Below, one piece after another: positions 27,899 through 37,704 of a stretch of DNA of 64,000 nt. How positions within the stretch are numbered: the stretch's first letter is position 1; the number at the start of each line of letters is the position of its first letter. Source of the stretch: Trichomonas tenax (lineage: Eukaryota > Parabasalia > Trichomonadida > Trichomonadidae); the NCBI GenBank assembly GCA_023091735.1, contig JALKBU010000130.1:1-64000 (forward strand), read 5' to 3'. The notes beneath the pieces were generated by a model. That model saw only the letters and a list, made by a program, of their open reading frames with translations. It did no database searches and was not told the DNA's origin. Made by a program: the position numbers and the translations under genes.

Positions 27899-29404
27899 AT
27901 GACAGAGGAAGCAATCGAATCTCCAAACACTCAGCAGGAGGAGACACAGCAGCAGTCGGCTGTCAGCGAAGAAAAGCAGACAACCGAAGAACCGCCGAAA
28001 ACAGAAAATAATTCTGAATCTCAAAATACTCAACAACCAGAAACTCAGCAGCAACAGAATATCAAAACACCGACGAAATCGAAAGAACAAGAGAAATCAA
28101 CGCCAACGAAAACAAAAAATGATACTCTTTACTGGTTAAATCGCTCTCGCATTGAAGACGCGTCAGATCCGGTCGACATGAGGCCGGATTCCGAGGAATG
28201 GACGAGCCAAGAGCTTCATCTTTTCATCGTGACTGATGCAGGAAAGCCCGTTTACTCTCGTTACGGCACTGTGCAGAAGCTATCCCCAATTCTGTGCACT
28301 TGCGTTGCGATTTTAGGCCACATGGAATCTCTGAACGAAGAATTGAACCATTTTAGAGCAGGATCGCATACATTCGTTTTCCTTCCTAAGTCACCATTTG
28401 TTTTCATTGCTGTTTCGAAATCCTCACTTCCTGTTTCATATTTATTCAAGCAACTTAATTTCTTGTATAATCTTTTCCTTTCGCTCTTCTCTGAAAATCT
28501 CATCAACCAACTTTCTGCCCGTCCAGCGTGCGACTTCAGGCAGATCGCTGAAGGCACACGTCCTGCGTGGGATGGAGTTGTCAACAATATGAGTGAAGAT
28601 CCAGCTTTCATCTTCGCTCCGTCTGTTCCTGTCTCACACATGCGTCCCGACCAGCGTGCAGCCATTGTATCGCACTTTGATAAGCTTCCATCATGCAAAC
28701 TTTCGATGCTTATGTTCAGGAATCGTGTTCTCGCTGTCGGAAAATGCTCTTGCGATTCTCTTTCTCTCAGACTCATTGTCGACCTTATGTGGACTCCTGC
28801 GTTCCAGAGCGGTGAGTCCTGGACGCCATTCTTCGCTAGAGACTCAACAGACGGCATGCACCACCTCTATATCAACAAACACAAGAGCAGTGACTTCGCA
28901 CTTGTCATGCTTTGCTCTGACAGCCCAAATCTCGGTGTTGCTTATCACACAGCCGCTACACGCATCTTCCAGGAGCTAGAAGAGAAGTATATAGTTCAGC
29001 TCGAGAAGCCACTCGACTGGGAACCAAAAATTTTCTATTGCTGGGCCCTCCATTCTATTGCATACGGCCAAGTTTATATCACAGACCCTGTTTCACCACA
29101 CTTCACCGGAAAGACAAAGCAAGACTCTATAAAGAAGATGCAGGAGCTCTCCAAGCAGCTCGCTAAGTCATGCGATATGGTAGAGACGAACGCCGTCGAT
29201 GGAGAATACATGTTCAGAGGTGAGAAGGAAGTTATTGTTGTTTACAAGTGCTCTACGCATGAGATTTATGCTGTCGCGAAGTCTGAGGATCTTAGGGATT
29301 CCGAGCTTAGCTCCAAACTTGCCGAACTTAAGAATTTCATCAACTCACACTTCAACGAACTTATTATTGTAGAAAGTAAGTTCCATATCAACAAGTTTAC
29401 ATAA
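27899..29404 (+). CDS. MON1: Vacuolar fusion protein MON1
   Basis: MON1 with CCZ1 forms the guanine-nucleotide exchange factor that activates Rab7 on late endosomes. The 501-aa protein has a Gln/Glu/Thr-rich disordered N-terminus (about 1-75). It is followed by a longin domain that starts with the family signature HLFIVTDAGKPVYSRYG and continues through FVFLPKSPFVFIAVSKS. Two further longin-like modules follow: one with LLMFRNRVLAVG-like features (LMFRNRVLAVGKCS) near 265-285, the other near 390-490. Length and order match MON1 proteins, which usually have 450-600 residues. The start ATG lies just after two promoter motifs. This is one of the more secure identifications in the window. Confidence 0.88.
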   Translation: MTEEAIESPNTQQEETQQQSAVSEEKQTTEEPPKTENNSESQNTQQPETQQQQNIKTPTKSKEQEKSTPTKTKNDTLYWLNRSRIEDASDPVDMRPDSEEWTSQELHLFIVTDAGKPVYSRYGTVQKLSPILCTCVAILGHMESLNEELNHFRAGSHTFVFLPKSPFVFIAVSKSSLPVSYLFKQLNFLYNLFLSLFSENLINQLSARPACDFRQIAEGTRPAWDGVVNNMSEDPAFIFAPSVPVSHMRPDQRAAIVSHFDKLPSCKLSMLMFRNRVLAVGKCSCDSLSLRLIVDLMWTPAFQSGESWTPFFARDSTDGMHHLYINKHKSSDFALVMLCSDSPNLGVAYHTAATRIFQELEEKYIVQLEKPLDWEPKIFYCWALHSIAYGQVYITDPVSPHFTGKTKQDSIKKMQELSKQLAKSCDMVETNAVDGEYMFRGEKEVIVVYKCSTHEIYAVAKSEDLRDSELSSKLAELKNFINSHFNELIIVESKFHINKFT

Positions 29405-29643
29405 AATAAATTTTCTTTTCTGTTTTATATATTGTGATTTATACAATAAGCTGGTGCAGAATCCTATCAGTCGAATATATAAATTAAAATATCAAAATCT
29501 CATTGTATAGCTTTTTGTGTTTCTATTTATTAACAAAGCTTATGTAGAGTTATGAAGCAGTTAGTAGTATGAAAATATAAAGATTATTATAACTAACTCT
29601 TATGTGGATGAATTAGTAGTATAACTCACAGAAATGCAATCAA

Positions 29644-30609
29644 TTGCTCACCAATGCAAAATTCATCATTTCTCGATACAAAGTTATTCCTGATCCCGAA
29701 ATCATGTGGCCAATTTTTAAATGCCTTCTTTCGAAAGAGTACAACATAAAAATCAAAACAGATAATTTACTGTTTGATTTAAAGGATTACGAAACAAAAA
29801 GCATCGAAGAACTTTTGAATTATTTCATTTCCTCTCCGATTGTTCAATGCATTTTCCAGGACGATGAAAAAGCATTTATTCGGACACTTCTCAATTGCCA
29901 TTTTATCGAGACATCCATGCGTGAAAAGTTCTCTGATCATAGCGTTCTCGAGTGGTGCTGTCTGTGTGGTTCAGTTAAATGTTTTCGCTTCCTTCGCAGC
30001 AACAATGTTGATTTGAGTAAATCATGCCTTGACTTGAGTTACTACGGTGGAAATCAAGACATCATCAATGAGTGTCTTTTACACTTTTTACCAGACTCTA
30101 AAACGATGGACATTGTTGCTCGGACACACAACATTGAGCATCTTCTCCATCTGCGCGACGTATATAACCTTACAATTCAAATCGATACATTTTGCTCATC
30201 CCTGAATCTTTTGGGCTTTATTTACATCTTATGTGAATCTAAGGTTTACAATTCTCACTTTGTTTTCAGTCCATCATTCGGTATTATTTCACTTATTCAT
30301 TATCTCGGATCTTTTGGTGCGATCATTGAATCAATCGATTTGGGGGGCGCTACAGCCTTGCATTTATGTGCTAAGTTTAACCGTGATGATATTGCAAAAA
30401 CACTTATTTCAAGTGATGCCAATATTGAAGCAAAAGAAAATTATTGGAGTACTTCACTACATATTTGTGCAACATGGAACAGCGATAGCGTTGCAAAAAC
30501 ACATATTTCAAGTGGCGCCAACATTGAAGCAGAAGATAATGATGGAAATACTCCGCTCCAGATTGCCATCGATTATGACAATAATGGCTTTGCAGATATA
30601 TTGAAATAA
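29644..30609 (+). CDS. Trichomonad-type ankyrin repeat protein, 5' end uncertain
   Basis: The frame encodes a helical N-terminal region (about 1-220) typical of the very large trichomonad ankyrin family, including VLEWCCLCGSVKCFRFLRSN and LSKSCLDLSYYGGNQ. It is followed by three ankyrin repeats (GATALHLCAKFNRDDIAKTL and two similar units). No ATG opens the frame: an in-frame TAG sits at 29617-29619, the first in-frame codon usable as an alternative start is TTG at 29644, and the first ATG is at 29704. An ATG at 29634 lies in another frame that soon stops. A small 5' deletion or frameshift is likely. Such proteins usually act as protein-binding scaffolds, and the partner is unknown. Confidence 0.7.
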   Translation: MLTNAKFIISRYKVIPDPEIMWPIFKCLLSKEYNIKIKTDNLLFDLKDYETKSIEELLNYFISSPIVQCIFQDDEKAFIRTLLNCHFIETSMREKFSDHSVLEWCCLCGSVKCFRFLRSNNVDLSKSCLDLSYYGGNQDIINECLLHFLPDSKTMDIVARTHNIEHLLHLRDVYNLTIQIDTFCSSLNLLGFIYILCESKVYNSHFVFSPSFGIISLIHYLGSFGAIIESIDLGGATALHLCAKFNRDDIAKTLISSDANIEAKENYWSTSLHICATWNSDSVAKTHISSGANIEAEDNDGNTPLQIAIDYDNNGFADILK

Positions 30610-30909
30610 AAAGTTGTTTATGACATGAAAAACAAGCTTATAAATAGCTTTATGACATGGAATTGCGTTGTTTCTGGTTGACAATGTGTTTAAAACATCT
30701 TATCCAAATAGGAATTGTGCGTGGTGATTCTTAGTTTTTAAAATGAAAAAAGCATCATCACATAGCGTTTTATGATTGATTCACATTCATATTCACAATA
30801 CATATAGCATTGAATGTGTATTGCTTATGAAAACTCCATTCACAATTTTTTTCCTCTCATTGTATTGATTTTTTTCATAAGAATATTTATTGATAAAACA
30901 TTTTAATAC
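30610..30909. other. Intergenic spacer between convergent genes
   Basis: Three hundred bases of A+T-rich 3' flanking sequence contain no supported feature. Two weak TTTATGACATG(A/G)A repeats near 30615-30660 resemble the promoter motif but are not followed by a gene. Confidence 0.5.
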
Positions 30910-33345
30910 TTACCGAATATCCTTTGCTAAAACAGTGTCTGCCGCCTCCATCATCTTCTCTGGAGTCATATCGCGATCGCACTGAATTCCGAGATCGCCA
31001 AGCAATCCCCTCATTGCCTCCTTGGCGCGATCTAAAACGTCAGAAGTCTTCTTGCAGTTTTCGAGTGTCTTGTTAAGTTCTGCGCTAAGAGCTTTGTGGA
31101 CATCAACTTTATCATCGTTAAGCTTCTTCTGCAATATATCAGACTGAATGTTCAAAACCTGCATCCTCGCCTGAGTTTGAAGAAGAGTGGCGTAGACTTC
31201 ATCTGTCCATGCAGCCATGTTTTTAGCATTCTCATCGAACTCATCAGCAGCTTGTGAAATAACTTTGAGTTCGTCTGATGCCTCCTTCGTTGCGATCTTT
31301 TGAGCTTCGATCATCCCATTCTTATATTCCTCGATGATTTGATCCATTTTATCCTTCGCTTCATCGAGAGTCATTGTTTCATTATCGAATTCGAGTTCGT
31401 CGTTATCTCCAAGACGAGCTTCTTCATATAATGGCTGCAATCTATCATATGTATCTCTGAGGACTTTCAGCTTCTCTCTCTTCTCTGTGATAATCTCGAA
31501 AGCATCATTTCTAAGTTCTGCAATCTCATTTGTTGTCTGCGCGTATTTATTGGCAATTGTTGTCAATTGCTTCTTCTGGATATCTTTGAGATATATCGAT
31601 TTCTGCTTTGTGAAGTCTTCTTTCACCTTCTTAAGTTGTGCGAGAAGTTTCTTCTCTTCATTTGTTGTTGCTGTTGGTTTTTGTTTCGCTCTATGAACTT
31701 GTTCTGCTTGCATCGTGTATCTCTTCAAAATCGCCTTCTCTAACTCAGAATGAAGATTGTCGCGAGACTCTTTGAGCTTTTTAATTTCGTCGTAAAGCTC
31801 TTTATTCGCTTCGAGAGCTTCTCCGTAAGTGATTCTCTGTCCTTTATCGCTCTCCATCTCTCCAAGGCTTCTCGCTCTCTCATTAGAGTAGTTCAGCCTC
31901 AAACTCTGCTCAACGAGAACGAGATGCTCTCTAGAAAGCTTGATAAACTCATCTCTCAGTGGCTCATTCTCAGCATAAGGCTTCGCTTGTTGTGGACTCA
32001 AGTTTTGTCTGAGAACGCTGTTAACTGCCTTGAGACGTAACCATTCTTCCTCGAGAGCTGATTTCTCAACACGCGCTTTAGTGAGCTGCTCGGTGAGTCT
32101 CTTGTTTTCGTCTTGAACTGTGTCGTCCTCCTGAACATTAATGGAAGAACTCTGTTCAACCAATTTGTCAACAGAAGCCTTTAATTCTTCCCTTCTCTTC
32201 TGAAGTTGCTCAACTTCTTCACGAAGCGCATTAATTCCATCTTTGGCCTTTTCTACCTTAGCTTTCTGTGTTTTCATTGTTCTGACTGTTGAGTTGTGTG
32301 CGAGAGCTGATTTGGCGTTTGTATCTTTAGCAACAATGAGTTCCTTTTGAAGTGCGCGTTTTTCTTCGCGAACTTGCTTTAATTCTGCTTTCTTTCGCTC
32401 ATTTTCGTTCTTGAGTTTAGGAATTTCCTCGTCTGGTATCTCCTCGGGCTCAGGGAACTGCTTCTTACTCTCTTCTTCAGGATTACGCTCGTTAGCATCA
32501 GAGAGTCTCGGAGTTGATAAAACGGAAGATTTAATTGGTGATGCTTGTTTGATTGTGACTGTGTCTGGTTTGTAGATAAACTTTGGGAGCTCCGCGAGTG
32601 TTGTATCGTGTTGTTTGATGAATGTATTCTGATTTGCGAAAAATTTATTATAATCGATGAGACTTTGCTGCAATCTTTTGATCGGCTCATTCGCCCTCTT
32701 GAGTTGTTTGTATTGAGCTGCGTTTTTATAGATATCTGCCAATAATTTGATCGAAACTTGCAAATCACTGGATTTATCACCATTGATGAAATACTGGACC
32801 AAATCGAGAACTCTATTCAGACTGTTCATGTGATTCTTCAACTCTTCAGGAATTGTTTCTTGTGAATCATTTATTTCTTTGGCAATTTTGCTTGTGTTCT
32901 TGTGAGAGTCTTTAATTTTATCCAGAAGAGTTGACTCAATGCCCTTCAGTTGCTTAGTATGTGTCTGGATGATGTTATTCCAACATTCCCAGAAATTTTT
33001 AGGTGAATCAGATTTCTTTTGATTTTCGAAATTGCCCATTCTCGATGAACGCCGCGCGAGAAAGTAGAGGTCTTTTGAGTATTTATCGATGTCCAACACT
33101 TGTGTACGTTTTAATGAATTATTTTTCTTTATTGTTTCGATGAAATCTGTGCACAGTTTTACGACTTTACTTGATTCGTCGGAATTTGCCAGTATCTGTT
33201 TCATGTTTGTTGGCGTTAATGATCTTCTTTTTGGTGCAAGTGGCGATTTCGCTGGTTTCTTCTTAGTATTGACTGTAGCACTTTCTTCTTTAGATGGTAA
33301 AGATGGTGCACGAGTCTTCCTTGGTATCAGTGAACCTCTCCTCAT
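30910..33345 (-). CDS. Long coiled-coil protein, 811 aa
   Basis: A basic, Pro- and Ser-rich N-terminus (MRRGSLIPRKTRAPSLPSKE, with SPLAPKRRSLTP) precedes a largely helical body. From about residue 295 to 700 there are dense heptad-like stretches (EIPKLKNENERKKAELKQVR, EEVEQLQKRREELKASVDKL). The C-terminal 100 residues are helical but less charged. It has no motor, kinase, RING or membrane segment. Such proteins commonly serve the cytoskeleton or basal bodies, and the N-terminal SP/TP sites suggest phosphorylation by cell-cycle kinases; both are inferences from composition. No specific family was recognised. Confidence 0.8.
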   Translation of the reverse strand: MRRGSLIPRKTRAPSLPSKEESATVNTKKKPAKSPLAPKRRSLTPTNMKQILANSDESSKVVKLCTDFIETIKKNNSLKRTQVLDIDKYSKDLYFLARRSSRMGNFENQKKSDSPKNFWECWNNIIQTHTKQLKGIESTLLDKIKDSHKNTSKIAKEINDSQETIPEELKNHMNSLNRVLDLVQYFINGDKSSDLQVSIKLLADIYKNAAQYKQLKRANEPIKRLQQSLIDYNKFFANQNTFIKQHDTTLAELPKFIYKPDTVTIKQASPIKSSVLSTPRLSDANERNPEEESKKQFPEPEEIPDEEIPKLKNENERKKAELKQVREEKRALQKELIVAKDTNAKSALAHNSTVRTMKTQKAKVEKAKDGINALREEVEQLQKRREELKASVDKLVEQSSSINVQEDDTVQDENKRLTEQLTKARVEKSALEEEWLRLKAVNSVLRQNLSPQQAKPYAENEPLRDEFIKLSREHLVLVEQSLRLNYSNERARSLGEMESDKGQRITYGEALEANKELYDEIKKLKESRDNLHSELEKAILKRYTMQAEQVHRAKQKPTATTNEEKKLLAQLKKVKEDFTKQKSIYLKDIQKKQLTTIANKYAQTTNEIAELRNDAFEIITEKREKLKVLRDTYDRLQPLYEEARLGDNDELEFDNETMTLDEAKDKMDQIIEEYKNGMIEAQKIATKEASDELKVISQAADEFDENAKNMAAWTDEVYATLLQTQARMQVLNIQSDILQKKLNDDKVDVHKALSAELNKTLENCKKTSDVLDRAKEAMRGLLGDLGIQCDRDMTPEKMMEAADTVLAKDIR

Positions 33346-33741
33346 CTAAATTTTTGCTTTTTAAAAAATTATAAAAATTAAATTTGTTTTTATGACAAAA
33401 ACACCACTTTTATTCTATGTAATCGTAAAAATCAACAAATTAAACCTCTTACATTTTTTGAAAAGTGACAAATATAAATCAATAAACAACAATATTTTAA
33501 ATTTAGTATTTCATAACTCTATATTATCCAAATAGTTTAAAATTTTAAACAAAAAGCTTAAGAATTTTTATTCATTAAAAAAATCAGCTTTTTCACAAAA
33601 ATATCCATAAAAACATGTTATGTTTATGTATAATATCACTTTTCTCATAAGTTATAAACCAATATAATGTTTAATGATTGTTTTTTGCGAAGAAAGGCTT
33701 TGGTGTCAACCCCTTTATAGACCCTTTAATTTATATTTTTA
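33346..33741. other. Divergent intergenic region
   Basis: About 395 bp of very A+T-rich sequence lie between two genes transcribed apart. No good copy of the 11-bp promoter motif is seen, in contrast to many other genes here, and no ORF or RNA is supported. Confidence 0.55.
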
Positions 33742-34431
33742 ATGTCGAGAAGAAAGAAAAAAGATAATTCATGGCTTGATGTTTCAATAAGTGAACCTTT
33801 GATTCCTGTGGAAAAGTTAGACCAAGAAATTAACAGATTTAATACAAGAAATTTCCTTGCATTTGAAAATATTTTAATTACATTAAAGGAGAAAAGCATT
33901 GACAAGATCTTCGTATTGGGTCTTGGCGATATTTCTACGGAAATCAATGCTCGAAAACAACTTTCATTAATAAATGCAATAAGTCAAGATTTAAACATCA
34001 AAAATATTAAATTCTTCGATCCAGCATCGAGCGATAAGAGCAATTCATATCTGAATACGAAAGGATTTACCATAGAAATCGAAAATTTATATGGCCAATA
34101 TAAAATCGAGCCACAAACAGTATTTATCATCTTCCATGGGCCACACTTTTTGTACCATAACCTAATTATATCGAATCTCGATCCAGACAAAATCAAAAAC
34201 TTGATTTGGATCGGGAATTCGATATCTGAGCTTCGAAAACTCAAAAATGCTGCAGAATTAATAATGCTTGATGCGCTAGAATGCGGTTTACTCACAGAAA
34301 CAAAACTCGATTTTAAAGATGATATAGCTTTTGATAACACTTTCATAATACAATCAAATAATGAAAATTTGCCTCCATTAGAACACCCAATTTGGAAGAG
34401 ACATGATTTTTACCAAAAAGATAACGAATGA
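33742..34431 (+). CDS. SRR1-like protein
   Basis: The 229-aa protein carries the SRR1 domain, named for Arabidopsis SENSITIVITY TO RED LIGHT REDUCED 1 and found across eukaryotes. Visible family features in order are FVLGLGDIST (near 60), a KQLSLINAI helix, KFFDPASS, a segment with TIEIENLYGQY, the block VFIIFHGPHFLYHNLI (near 130), and IWIGNSISEL (near 160). The molecular role of SRR1 proteins is poorly known; links to heme regulation and circadian timing come from other organisms. An N-terminal basic motif (MSRRKKKDNSW) could serve nuclear import. The length is typical. Confidence 0.8.
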   Translation: MSRRKKKDNSWLDVSISEPLIPVEKLDQEINRFNTRNFLAFENILITLKEKSIDKIFVLGLGDISTEINARKQLSLINAISQDLNIKNIKFFDPASSDKSNSYLNTKGFTIEIENLYGQYKIEPQTVFIIFHGPHFLYHNLIISNLDPDKIKNLIWIGNSISELRKLKNAAELIMLDALECGLLTETKLDFKDDIAFDNTFIIQSNNENLPPLEHPIWKRHDFYQKDNE

Positions 34432-34950
34432 AAGACATTTTTAAATTTCGTCAACGTAATGACCAATTTATGATATAGACTCAAGTTTACTATGAACTAA
34501 ATTTTAATTTTACTTTCTATCCAATTACAAAGCTTCATTATTTCATGAAATATTTTTAATATTTTCAAGATGCAAATGATTTTTTGATTTAAAACATATA
34601 TCAATCTTTTATATGGCTATTTTTAAATATATTTATTGATTTGTCTTAATGAAAAAATTTAAAGATATGTTGATTTAATAAAATTAGAGATAAAAAATGG
34701 AGAATTTGATATTAATATTTTCTGATATAAAAATTATGAGATTTTCGATTTTGTACTATTTGGATACCACATAATGTGGAAAAGATAAATCAATAATCAA
34801 AATATTATAGGAGGGGGGGGGGTTATTACCCCTTTAATATTGGATTTTGAAGATTTTGGGTACAATTGAAGTGAAAATGGAATCTGCGTTGGGAGCAGAA
34901 TCCAAATTTCATCATAAAACACGCGGACACAAAAAATATTTTTTGCAAGA
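34432..34950. other. Intergenic region with a G10 run and a leader hairpin
   Basis: The left part is plain A+T-rich spacer. At 34813-34822 there is an uninterrupted run of ten G, followed by TTATTACCCC. A near-perfect hairpin, TGGAATCTGC with GCAGAATCCA (one mismatch), lies at about 34877-34904, some 45 bp before the ATG at 34951, probably in the leader or promoter of the Noc2-like gene. Confidence 0.5.
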
Positions 34951-36483
34951 ATGTCCTTGAACAAGAAAGTGGATCTTCCTGAAGTGGAAGAAGAAGACTT
35001 TCCAGAGCCAAATGACTCCGACGCCAACGTTGAAGAGGAGGACGAAGAAGAACAGAAGAAAGAAATCGTTGTTATCGATGATGAATTCATTGAAGAATTA
35101 AAATCTGGAATTCCTAAAGGAAATCCAGTCCAGCTCGCTCAGGGTGTCGATGTGATCCTTGGTTCACTCGAATTAAAGGAAAATATCATCTTCGAGGAAG
35201 ATATTAAATTGAGTCCATTAACAGAAATCCTTGTTCCACTCGTTAACAAGATCTACACAATCTATGAACAAAATCCAACAGGAAAAAAGCACGAAATCAC
35301 AGAGAAAATGTTAACAGATCTTGTTCAGGTCTACGAATCATTCGATAAATTCAAAGGATCAGGCGAATTACTTGAATCTTTCTTCGAAGCAGTCATTACC
35401 ACACGTAAATTCGTCGATAAAATTGATGTTTCAAAGGCTCTCACAAATGCAATCAAATTCGGTCTTGCAAATCAAAAATACATCGAAATTACAAACAAAA
35501 AACTCGCGAAGATATCAGAGGATCCAGCTTTCCTCCCCATTATCTTTCAACTTAGATATGATGAATTTACAAATCTTGCGGAAAAGCAGCATGATGATGT
35601 TATTGAGCGCTTACTCGGAGATATTGTCACATTCTTCGTTGAGAAGGGCGACATTTCTAAATCATTTGTTAAAAAGTTAATTAAAACACTCTCAAGCCAC
35701 ATCTGCAGCTGCATGACTAAGAAGGATAAGGACATCATCTCCTGGGTAACAGTTGCTGAGATGGCTTTTATTACAGAATTCATTGTGAGAACAGAAGATG
35801 AAAGATTTATTTACCCATATTTAACAGAGCTTTATACATTACTTCGTAACTTCCCATCAGCTAACTACCTTCCATTCCAGCTTCGTGTTGCAACAAATGT
35901 TTCTGTGATTTGCAACAAATTCTCTAAAGTCTCTCCACTCCTTTCCTGGACTGCTGACGCTATGTCAGTTGTCTGCTCATTGCACTGCAAGGGCAAGGGA
36001 GGACGTTTCGACTGGGAGAACGAATTAGTTGTTCCACAGACAGCAAACTATGAATACGCAGAAGAAAGTTTCGATAGATTATCTCGTCTCATGCATGCAC
36101 AGCTCGTAGACGTTTCTGAGAACATCGCATTCCCTGAATACACACAGTTCATTAGACGCCGTCTTGAGGAGATCACTAAGACAGCTAGAAATGAGAGAAT
36201 GAAGTTCAGACCGAAGGCTTTGATAAAGACAATTACAGAGCAACAGGATGCTTTGATTGCTATCAAGAACGGCTTGAATTGGAAGGATAGAAAGGGCCAG
36301 ATTGCTGCCTGGGCCCCAGCGATGGAGGAAGTTCCAACACCAATGAAGACATCTATAGAGAGATCGAAGAGAGTTGAAGAAGCCATCAAGAAGGCCAACG
36401 CTGCTAAGGCATCTGATAAGGTTGTTGTTGATGCTACAGGTGATAGAGTAGAACGTGTCAATGCTGATAACTTTTTAGACTAA
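34951..36483 (+). CDS. NOC2: Noc2-like nucleolar ribosome-biogenesis protein
   Basis: The 510-aa protein has an acidic N-terminus (about 8-48) followed by a helical-repeat domain. Several segments match the Noc2 family by eye: ANYLPFQLRVATNVSVICNK near 300, which corresponds to the Noc2 stretch on reaching the RNA-particle surface; a following LLSWTADAMSVV; and AFPEYTQFIRRRLEEITKTA near 390, matching a conserved FPE block before a basic helix. Noc2 pairs with Noc1 and Noc3 to move pre-60S particles from nucleolus to nucleoplasm. The match is by pattern only, and length is shorter than in yeast Noc2 (about 710). URB1, another 60S factor, lies at the right end of the window. Confidence 0.6.
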   Translation: MSLNKKVDLPEVEEEDFPEPNDSDANVEEEDEEEQKKEIVVIDDEFIEELKSGIPKGNPVQLAQGVDVILGSLELKENIIFEEDIKLSPLTEILVPLVNKIYTIYEQNPTGKKHEITEKMLTDLVQVYESFDKFKGSGELLESFFEAVITTRKFVDKIDVSKALTNAIKFGLANQKYIEITNKKLAKISEDPAFLPIIFQLRYDEFTNLAEKQHDDVIERLLGDIVTFFVEKGDISKSFVKKLIKTLSSHICSCMTKKDKDIISWVTVAEMAFITEFIVRTEDERFIYPYLTELYTLLRNFPSANYLPFQLRVATNVSVICNKFSKVSPLLSWTADAMSVVCSLHCKGKGGRFDWENELVVPQTANYEYAEESFDRLSRLMHAQLVDVSENIAFPEYTQFIRRRLEEITKTARNERMKFRPKALIKTITEQQDALIAIKNGLNWKDRKGQIAAWAPAMEEVPTPMKTSIERSKRVEEAIKKANAAKASDKVVVDATGDRVERVNADNFLD

Positions 36484-36659
36484 TAAATATATTTAGAGTT
36501 TTTATGATACAAATGAACCATTTATTACCGAATCTCCAAATATTGAACGAAAGAATAATGATCTCCCTTCGGAATCTCTGATGTTGAATGGCAATTAAGA
36601 ACAAATCTTCAATCATTTCTAGAAATACTTAACTAGCACATTATTGTATAAATTGAGTT

Positions 36660-36731
36660 GGGGGTATGGCTCAGTGGTAGAGTGTGTCTTTAGCATAGAT
36701 GAGGCCGGGGGTTCGATTCCCCTCACCTCCA
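36660..36731 (+). tRNA. tRNA-Ala (anticodon AGC)
   Basis: A complete cloverleaf can be drawn: acceptor GGGGGTA with CACCTCC, D-stem GCTC/GAGT, anticodon stem TGTCT/AGATG enclosing the loop TTAGCAT with anticodon AGC, a five-base variable region AGGCC, and T-arm GGGGG-TTCGATT-CCCCT. G3 pairs with T70, the main alanine identity element. The discriminator is A at 36731. Position 7:66 is an A-C mismatch. CCA is not encoded and there is no intron. TTTTT right after the gene is a Pol III terminator, and GGTTCGATT matches the internal B box. Confidence 0.95.
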
Positions 36732-36775
36732 TTTTTCCTTTACATAATATTTTTGTCACTTTTCATACTTTTATA

Positions 36776-37153
36776 ATGTTTTCAAATTCTTTAGAGCCCG
36801 GAGTTATTGAGCTCAAACATGTGCCAATCGGAGAGATTGAAGAAAAAGAAAGTGAATTTTCAAAGACTCTTCGAACATATTTGACTCCAGTTTTATCAAT
36901 TTTAATTTCCATTTCTGCTGGCATTGTTGTAGGTTTAAGTGCTAGATCAATGAATGAATCCTACATTTATGGATATTTGCTTATCTTTGAGTCAATAATT
37001 TGTACAATTCTTTCGTTTTTTGTTACAAACATTAGATATAAGCGCGTATTTCGCAACGTTTATCATTTATTTCGCAATTATCGGAATAATGTCACCTCTT
37101 TCATGCTGGTTTGGTTTCAAACTCGCATAATCAATTTTTTCATCTATTTATAA
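36776..37153 (+). CDS. Small two-helix membrane protein, 125 aa
   Basis: The likely start is the ATG at 36776 (MFSNSLEPGVIELKHV); the frame extends upstream but that part is the tRNA gene. An acidic N-terminal region (GEIEEKESEF) is followed by a first hydrophobic helix (about 40-62, TPVLSILISISAGIVVGLSA) and a second (about 68-90, YGYLLIFESIICTILSFFV). A basic, aromatic C-terminal tail follows. With N- and C-termini on the same side it would be a hairpin membrane protein. No family recognised. It starts 45 bp after the tRNA, an unusually tight arrangement that leaves almost no room for its own promoter. Confidence 0.6.
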   Translation: MFSNSLEPGVIELKHVPIGEIEEKESEFSKTLRTYLTPVLSILISISAGIVVGLSARSMNESYIYGYLLIFESIICTILSFFVTNIRYKRVFRNVYHLFRNYRNNVTSFMLVWFQTRIINFFIYL

Positions 37154-37704
37154 CGTTTCAGATTATCCAGTTATCGACAAAACATTATAGATATACATTG
37201 TACTTATTGATATAAGTTTATTGATCAAAATATTTGCTCATTATTATTATTTTTTATATCAGAAGATAACAATTCAGTAACCATAGACAAAACTTTACAG
37301 CTCTACATTGTACTCATTGCTTTAAGTTCAATGCTCAATTTTTTTTTGATTTTTGAATTCTTCGATTATAAGATAGACATGTAATATTTATCATGATCTT
37401 ACCTAGTATTTATGATTCATAGTATTCATTTTGTTTGTACATTAATATTACTAAACATGAAAATATAATTAGTTGCATAAGTAATTACTGATAGATAGCT
37501 AGTTAGAAGTAAATTAGTTGAAGAAATTAACAATAAAAATATTTGAAGGATTCGAGTTTTTTAAATTATAATATCTTTAGGAAATCTATAGAGAATCTTA
37601 CATTCAGTAGCTTATAGGAATAATAGTGTTATAATAATTGGTTTATAATACGTACATAAATTTTATTTTTTTGGAAAAGTTTGGTAAGGCAAACAATAAC
37701 AAAT
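37154..37704. other. Intergenic region with a diverged direct repeat
   Basis: Between convergent genes, a unit of about 60 bp occurs twice, near 37170-37235 and 37280-37345. Both contain (T/C)CGACAAAAC-like sequence and ACATTGTAC(T/C)(T/C)ATTG...AAGTT. Nothing else is supported. Confidence 0.45.

Noticed and set aside
28261..28857. Minus-strand 198-aa ORF
   Set aside because: It is antisense to MON1, which is well supported.
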